18,506 bases of DNA, from NCBI GenBank assembly GCA_001796935.1, contig MGNX01000071.1:1-18506 (forward strand), given 5' to 3'. This document shows, piece after piece, positions 15,414-18,506 of this stretch. Every line of letters begins with the position of its first letter. Within the stretch, counting starts at the first letter, position 1. Both the position numbers and the translations under genes were made by a program. The stretch is from Chloroflexi bacterium RBG_16_60_22. GTDB lineage: Bacteria; Chloroflexota; Dehalococcoidia; Dehalococcoidales; RBG-16-60-22. Under the pieces are notes generated by a model. It ran no database searches. It was not told where the DNA came from and saw only the letters and a list, made by a program, of their open reading frames with translations.

Positions 15414-15866
15414 TCACTCCGCGCTAACGGCTTCTTCCAGGAAGAGGTCAAGGTCGGGCTCGTCCTCGTCGGCGATGCGCCGCCCGAGGCGGGACATCAC
15501 CTCCACCATGCGGTGGTTGACGACGTAGTTCTTGATGGTGGTATCCACCTGGGGACAGACGAGGACGCAGGCATGGCAGAGGTCGCAGTCCTCCCCGACG
15601 GTACTTTCCAGGGCCATCGAGGTGCGCTGCTCGGTCTTGTCGCGCCGGGCCGGTTCCCTCGATAAAAAGGGGCAGATATCGACGCAGTTGCCGCAGCCCA
15701 GGCACTCTTTGTGCCCGCTGATATTCTCCGCGATGTTCAGGGCATGGGCCGTGCCGAAACCGCTGGAGAGCAGGCGGCACCGCCCCACCGGCGGGCACCG
15801 GGTGTTCAGGATTTCATTCAGGATAGCTTCAATCTCTTTGATATCCCGCTGGACGGGTAAAGGCAT
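15414..15866 (-). CDS. 2x[4Fe-4S] ferredoxin-like electron-transfer protein
   Basis: Small cytoplasmic iron-sulfur protein of 150 residues, probably carrying electrons between the flavoproteins encoded on either side. Two complete CxxCxxCxxxCP motifs are present: C55, C58, C61, C65 and C94, C97, C100, C104. The 28-residue gap between motifs is longer than in simple clostridial ferredoxins. An N-terminal segment (about 1-50) carries two more cysteines (C24, C30) in TRCPPVGRC. The C-terminal tail (about 115-150) is acidic. No membrane helix is seen. The ATG at 15866 has a GGAGAGAG-type ribosome binding site, 15 nt after the flavoprotein stop, and the gene ends 6 nt before the acyl-CoA dehydrogenase. 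The class is clear; the partner assignment is inferred from context. Confidence 0.88.
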   Translation of the reverse strand: MPLPVQRDIKEIEAILNEILNTRCPPVGRCRLLSSGFGTAHALNIAENISGHKECLGCGNCVDICPFLSREPARRDKTEQRTSMALESTVGEDCDLCHACVLVCPQVDTTIKNYVVNHRMVEVMSRLGRRIADEDEPDLDLFLEEAVSAE

Positions 15867-15881
15867 TTTAGCTCTCTCCGT

Positions 15882-17507
15882 CTAAATTTCCTGGCGGGCA
15901 TGGCTGTGGCCCCGCCGCGTGTAGTCCGGCAGCAGCCGCGGGGATAAAGGACGCTCCCGGGCCAGGCCGGCCTTCTCCAGCTCCTGCTGCCAGCGGCGCA
16001 CGTGCTCCAGGGTGGGGCTGCCCCGCTTCACCTCTCTGGCATATAACGCCGCCGCCCGGCCGGCCCGCCTCCCGAAGACGAACAGGTCCAGGGTGGAGTT
16101 GCCGATGAGACGGTTCCGACCGTGCACGCCGCCGGTGCATTCGCCGGCCGCGTAGAGTCCCGGCACGTTGGTGGCACCCTCGGTGTCAATCTTGATGCCG
16201 CCGTTCTGGTAGTGCAGGGTGGGGTAGACCAGGATGGGCTCCCGGGTGATATCGATGTTATAGCGGCGGTACTGGCGCACCATGGCGGGCAGCTCCCGGG
16301 CAATCGTCCCTTCGCCGCGCATGATGTCAATCATCGGGGAGTCCAGCCAGACGCCGACCTCGCCGTGGGGCGTCCGCAGTCCCAGCCCGCGCTCGCGGCA
16401 CTCGCGGATAATCGCCGAGGCGACCACGTCGCGGGGCTCCAGGGGCATGACGAACTGCTCCCCGTTGAGGTTGGTCAGCTGCGCGCCGAGCGTCCTCACC
16501 TTCTCGGTGACCAGCTGGCCGAGAATCTGGAGGGGATAGATGGCGCCGGTGGGGTGGTACTGCATGGTATCGATGAAAATAAGCTCGGCGCCGGCGCGGT
16601 AGGCCAGCACCAGGCCGTCGGCGGTGGCGCCGTAGTGATTGGTGGTGGGGAAACCCTGGATATGCAGTCGGCCGATGCCGCCGGTGGCCAGGATTACCGC
16701 CCGGGCCCGGACGATGATGAGCTCCTCGGTCTCCAGGTTGAGCAGGATAGCCCCGGCTATCTGGCCGCGGTCGTCCAGTATCAGCTCGACGGCCGGCACG
16801 AACTCAATATAGTCGATTTTCTTGTTTTTTAGCTCGTCGCGCAGGACGCGCATCGCCTCCAGCCCGGTGTAGTCGCGCGCCGAGTGCAGGCGCCGCCGGG
16901 ACGTGCCGCCGCCGGAAAGCTCGTGCATGGAGCCGTCCTTGTCCTTGTCCCAGTTGACCCCCAGCTTTTCCAGCCACCGGATGGCGGAGGGGGCGTCCTT
17001 GACCAGCACCTCGACCAGCTCCGGGATATTATCGAAGTGGCCGCCGCCCATGGTGTCCAGGTAGTGAATCGCCGGGGAGTCGTTGGGGCGGTCGGCGGCC
17101 TGCGTGCCGGCCTGGGCCCCCACGGTGTTGGCGTCACCCAGGCGCAGCTTGGTGGTGACGAGCACCCGGGCGCCCTGCTCGTGAGCGAGCAATGCCGCCG
17201 AAGCCCCCGCCCCGCCGCAGCCGATGACCAGGACGTCCACGTTGTAGTCCGGCCGGGAGGGGTCGATTTTTTCCGGGTCGATACGGCTGTTCCCCTCGAG
17301 GAGGTCGGCCAGCTCCACCGGGGTGGCATCGCCCTTGTTGACGCCCACCAGCAGCCGGCGCATGCTCGATTTGATGTAGTCCGGGTGGAACTGCTGCAAA
17401 AGGTCGGCCTTCTCCAGCTCGTTCAGGCGCGGTATCGACTCGATGAGTCGCCTCACCCGGGTATCCTCGACGATATGAATGCTTTCTTCCAGATAAGCAG
17501 GGTACAT
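15882..17507 (-). CDS. Fumarate reductase/succinate dehydrogenase-like FAD flavoprotein
   Basis: Flavoprotein of the FrdA/SdhA/NadB superfamily, 541 residues, probably acting on a dicarboxylate. A helical N-terminal extension (1-88) precedes the FAD Rossmann motif VLVIGCGGAGASAALLA (92-108). The FAD segment reads ANTVGAQAG (126-134); the histidine that carries covalent FAD in SdhA/FrdA is N127 here, so FAD is probably non-covalent. Active-site equivalents are present: H318 in QYHPTGA, R338 (TEKVRTLGA, in place of TEG-RGEGG), H432 in LHYQNGGI and R466 in GRNRLIGNS. The gene follows the FrdB-like gene by 12 nt and no SdhC/D anchor is encoded, so a soluble complex is likely. It may be a fumarate reductase, or oxidise another dicarboxylate-like substrate. 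The ribosome binding site is weak, suggesting translational coupling. Confidence 0.88.
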   Translation of the reverse strand: MYPAYLEESIHIVEDTRVRRLIESIPRLNELEKADLLQQFHPDYIKSSMRRLLVGVNKGDATPVELADLLEGNSRIDPEKIDPSRPDYNVDVLVIGCGGAGASAALLAHEQGARVLVTTKLRLGDANTVGAQAGTQAADRPNDSPAIHYLDTMGGGHFDNIPELVEVLVKDAPSAIRWLEKLGVNWDKDKDGSMHELSGGGTSRRRLHSARDYTGLEAMRVLRDELKNKKIDYIEFVPAVELILDDRGQIAGAILLNLETEELIIVRARAVILATGGIGRLHIQGFPTTNHYGATADGLVLAYRAGAELIFIDTMQYHPTGAIYPLQILGQLVTEKVRTLGAQLTNLNGEQFVMPLEPRDVVASAIIRECRERGLGLRTPHGEVGVWLDSPMIDIMRGEGTIARELPAMVRQYRRYNIDITREPILVYPTLHYQNGGIKIDTEGATNVPGLYAAGECTGGVHGRNRLIGNSTLDLFVFGRRAGRAAALYAREVKRGSPTLEHVRRWQQELEKAGLARERPLSPRLLPDYTRRGHSHARQEI

Positions 17508-17519
17508 CTTAAATCGCTC

Positions 17520-18224
17520 TTACTCCCAGCTCTGCTCCAGGGCCGACTCCACATCGCGCTCGGCGTAGCGGCGGCGGAGCTCCTGCCCGCCGGTCTTTTT
17601 CAGCTCTTTAATCTCGGCATCGAACCGGCCGGACTCTACCTCCTTGATTCTTTTCTCCAGGTGCTCGGAGACGGGCGTCAGGTAACGACCGTAGAGGCGG
17701 CGCGCCAGCAGGGCTACGTAGTAGGGCGCCAGACCCTGCGGGCAGCGGGCGGCGCAGAGGCCGCACATGAGGCAGTCGAAGGACCTGTCCGCCACCGCCC
17801 TGATGTCGCCCCGCAGGGCGTCGGTCATGAACCACATCACCTCCAGCTCCTGGGGGCAGGTCTTGGTGCAGGTGTTACACCCGAAGCACTTGACGATGTC
17901 CGGGTAGAGGGCCTTGAGCTTCTCTCCGTCCGCCTTCATCTTCTCCAGGTTATAGATGGCCTTGAGCGCCGGGAAGTAGGGTATCTGCACCAGGCACATG
18001 TCCGGCTCCACGGCCTTCTGGCAGGCCAGGTCATGGCGCAGCTGGGGGTCGTTCTTGAAGTTGTAGATGGTGGCGCAGGCGCCGCAGAAGCCGGCCCGGC
18101 AGCCGCAGCCGCGGACCAGGCGGTAGCCGCTGTACTCCAGGGCGGTGAGGATGGTGAGGCCCTCCGGCACCTGGACGTGCCGCCCCATGATATAGATATC
18201 GATTAACCTGGCCTGCTCCGCCAT
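17520..18224 (-). CDS. FrdB/TfrB-like [2Fe-2S] plus 2x[4Fe-4S] protein
   Basis: Electron-transfer subunit, expected to pair with the flavoprotein downstream. The 234 residues include a plant-type [2Fe-2S] domain at 1-80, with C42, C47, C50 and C68 as likely ligands (C40 and C77 extra). Two classical CxxCxxCxxxCP motifs follow: C113, C116, C119, C123 and C151, C154, C157, C161. Ordinary FrdB/SdhB has a [3Fe-4S] site in the last position, next to quinone; here the motif predicts [4Fe-4S] instead, as in thiol-driven or heterodisulfide-reductase-linked relatives. No CCG domain is present. The C-terminus (185-234) is charged and helical. It is first in the five-gene operon; GAGGAG lies 5 nt before the ATG. 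Confidence 0.9.
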   Translation of the reverse strand: MAEQARLIDIYIMGRHVQVPEGLTILTALEYSGYRLVRGCGCRAGFCGACATIYNFKNDPQLRHDLACQKAVEPDMCLVQIPYFPALKAIYNLEKMKADGEKLKALYPDIVKCFGCNTCTKTCPQELEVMWFMTDALRGDIRAVADRSFDCLMCGLCAARCPQGLAPYYVALLARRLYGRYLTPVSEHLEKRIKEVESGRFDAEIKELKKTGGQELRRRYAERDVESALEQSWE

Positions 18225-18241
18225 CTAGCTCCTCGGTTGTA

Positions 18242-18250
18242 AGTATAACA
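18242..18250 (-). promoter_or_regulatory. Possible extended -10 promoter of the redox operon
   Basis: On the minus strand TGT precedes TATACT, an extended -10 form with one mismatch to TATAAT. The predicted start near 18235 leaves about 11 nt to the ATG at 18224, just enough for the GAGGAG site. A TTGACA at 18260-18255 is too close to act as its -35. Confidence 0.35.
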
Positions 18251-18324
18251 TTTATGTCAAATCAGGCACGGGAAAAACTGGCGCCCATAATACAATAGTG
18301 CGAGATGAATGGTTTATATGTCAA

Positions 18325-18342
18325 GGGCAAAGCTTTTGTCCC
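18325..18342. other. Imperfect hairpin between the tRNA genes and the redox operon
   Basis: Read on the minus strand, GGG-A-CAAA and TTTG-CCC pair as seven base pairs with one bulge around an AGC loop, downstream of tRNA-Leu. No T run follows in that direction, so a terminator role is doubtful. Nothing else is recognised in 18225-18367 apart from promoter-like boxes. Confidence 0.25.
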
Positions 18343-18367
18343 GCCCGACTCTCTCTTTTTTATTGTA

Positions 18368-18455
18368 TGGTGCCGAGGGGGAGATTTGAACTCCCACGAG
18401 CTTACGCTCACCACCCCCTCAAGATGGCGTGTCTACCGTATTCCACCACCTCGGC
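18368..18455 (-). tRNA. tRNA-Leu (anticodon GAG), CCA encoded
   Basis: The minus strand folds as a class II tRNA. The acceptor GCCGAGG pairs with CCTCGGC, followed by A73 and an encoded CCA (18370-18368). The anticodon stem CCATC/GGTGG (one G-U pair) holds the loop TTGAGGG, anticodon GAG, reading CUC and CUU leucine codons. A long variable arm (GAGC-GTAA-GCTC) and the T arm GGGAG-TTCAAAT-CTCCC complete it. It lies 11 nt after the next tRNA gene, probably in one transcript. Confidence 0.95.
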
Positions 18456-18466
18456 GTTTAATAAAC

Positions 18467-18506
18467 TGGCAGGAGTGAGAGGACTCGAACCCCTGACCGG
18501 CGGTTT
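18467..18506 (-). tRNA. tRNA-Trp (probable), 5' part beyond window edge, CCA encoded
   Basis: Only the 3' half is visible. It shows the T arm AGGGG-TTCGAGT-CCTCT, the acceptor strand CACTCCT, discriminator G73 and an encoded CCA. The CGGTC before the T arm is a five-nucleotide class I variable loop, and AAACCGC fits the 3' side of a CTCCAAA anticodon loop and its stem. The implied A1-U72 pair with G73 is characteristic of bacterial tRNA-Trp. The anticodon itself is outside the window, so identity is inferred. Confidence 0.8.

Noticed and set aside
16884..18206. 440-codon plus-strand open frame over the redox genes
   Set aside because: It spans the junction of two real minus-strand genes with cysteine-cluster motifs and has no motif of its own.
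18255..18324. Two TTGACA boxes on the minus strand (18260-18255 and 18324-18319)
   Set aside because: Neither has a -10 at a usual spacing; the first is only 7 nt from TATACT.
18467..18506. Reading the partial tRNA as tRNA-Ser because of G73
   Set aside because: The CGGTC before the T arm is a normal short variable loop, not a class II arm, and A1-U72 with G73 fits tRNA-Trp better.
1..18506. CRISPR arrays, insertion sequences, phage genes, rRNA
   Set aside because: No regularly spaced repeats, transposase or integrase motifs, phage structural genes or rRNA segments were seen.

Overview
The window is GC-rich (roughly 60% or more by eye), densely packed and almost entirely minus-strand; gyrB is the only clear plus-strand gene. 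A long histidine kinase with an N-terminal multi-helix membrane region, a membrane-anchored tandem parvulin, a GH3-type adenylating enzyme and a large set of iron-sulfur/flavin redox genes without membrane anchors suggest an anaerobic bacterium. My best guess is a Dehalococcoidia-like Chloroflexota. This is inference from gene content; no rRNA is present to settle it.

Left part (1-4906, minus): a three-gene operon read right to left from a very good sigma70-type promoter (TTGTTA-17-TATAAT, 4878-4906): a GH3-family acyl/amino-acid adenylating enzyme, a hybrid-sensing membrane histidine kinase (7TM-like region, GAF, PAS, HisKA, HATPase) and an OmpR/PhoB-type response regulator cut by the window edge. 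gyrB diverges from it at 5120 with its own promoter and a GC-rich, foldable leader.

Middle (7037-8324): a lower-GC accessory patch. It holds a HicBA toxin-antitoxin pair with a consensus promoter (TTGACA-17-TAAAAT). The HicB antitoxin carries an unusual ~80-residue N-terminal domain. A stretch without genes contains a diverged repeat pair, and next to it is a 54-codon small gene with its own extended -10 promoter.

Biosynthetic block (8325-12592, minus): parvulin foldase, homoserine dehydrogenase, threonine synthase and GTP cyclohydrolase I, closely spaced and probably read from a promoter at 12636-12665. Threonine synthase appears to start at CTG, 2 nt after the hom stop codon.

Right part (12702-18224, minus): a tight five-gene redox cluster. 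In transcription order it encodes a [2Fe-2S]/2x[4Fe-4S] fumarate-reductase-B-like protein, a fumarate-reductase/succinate-dehydrogenase-like flavoprotein with a ~90-residue N-terminal extension, a 2x[4Fe-4S] ferredoxin-like protein, a divergent acyl-CoA dehydrogenase and L-aspartate oxidase (NadB). Nothing here encodes a membrane anchor or ETF, so I infer a soluble flavin/iron-sulfur system linking dicarboxylate chemistry, acyl-CoA redox and NAD synthesis. Two tRNA genes (Leu-GAG and a partial, probably Trp, tRNA) close the window.
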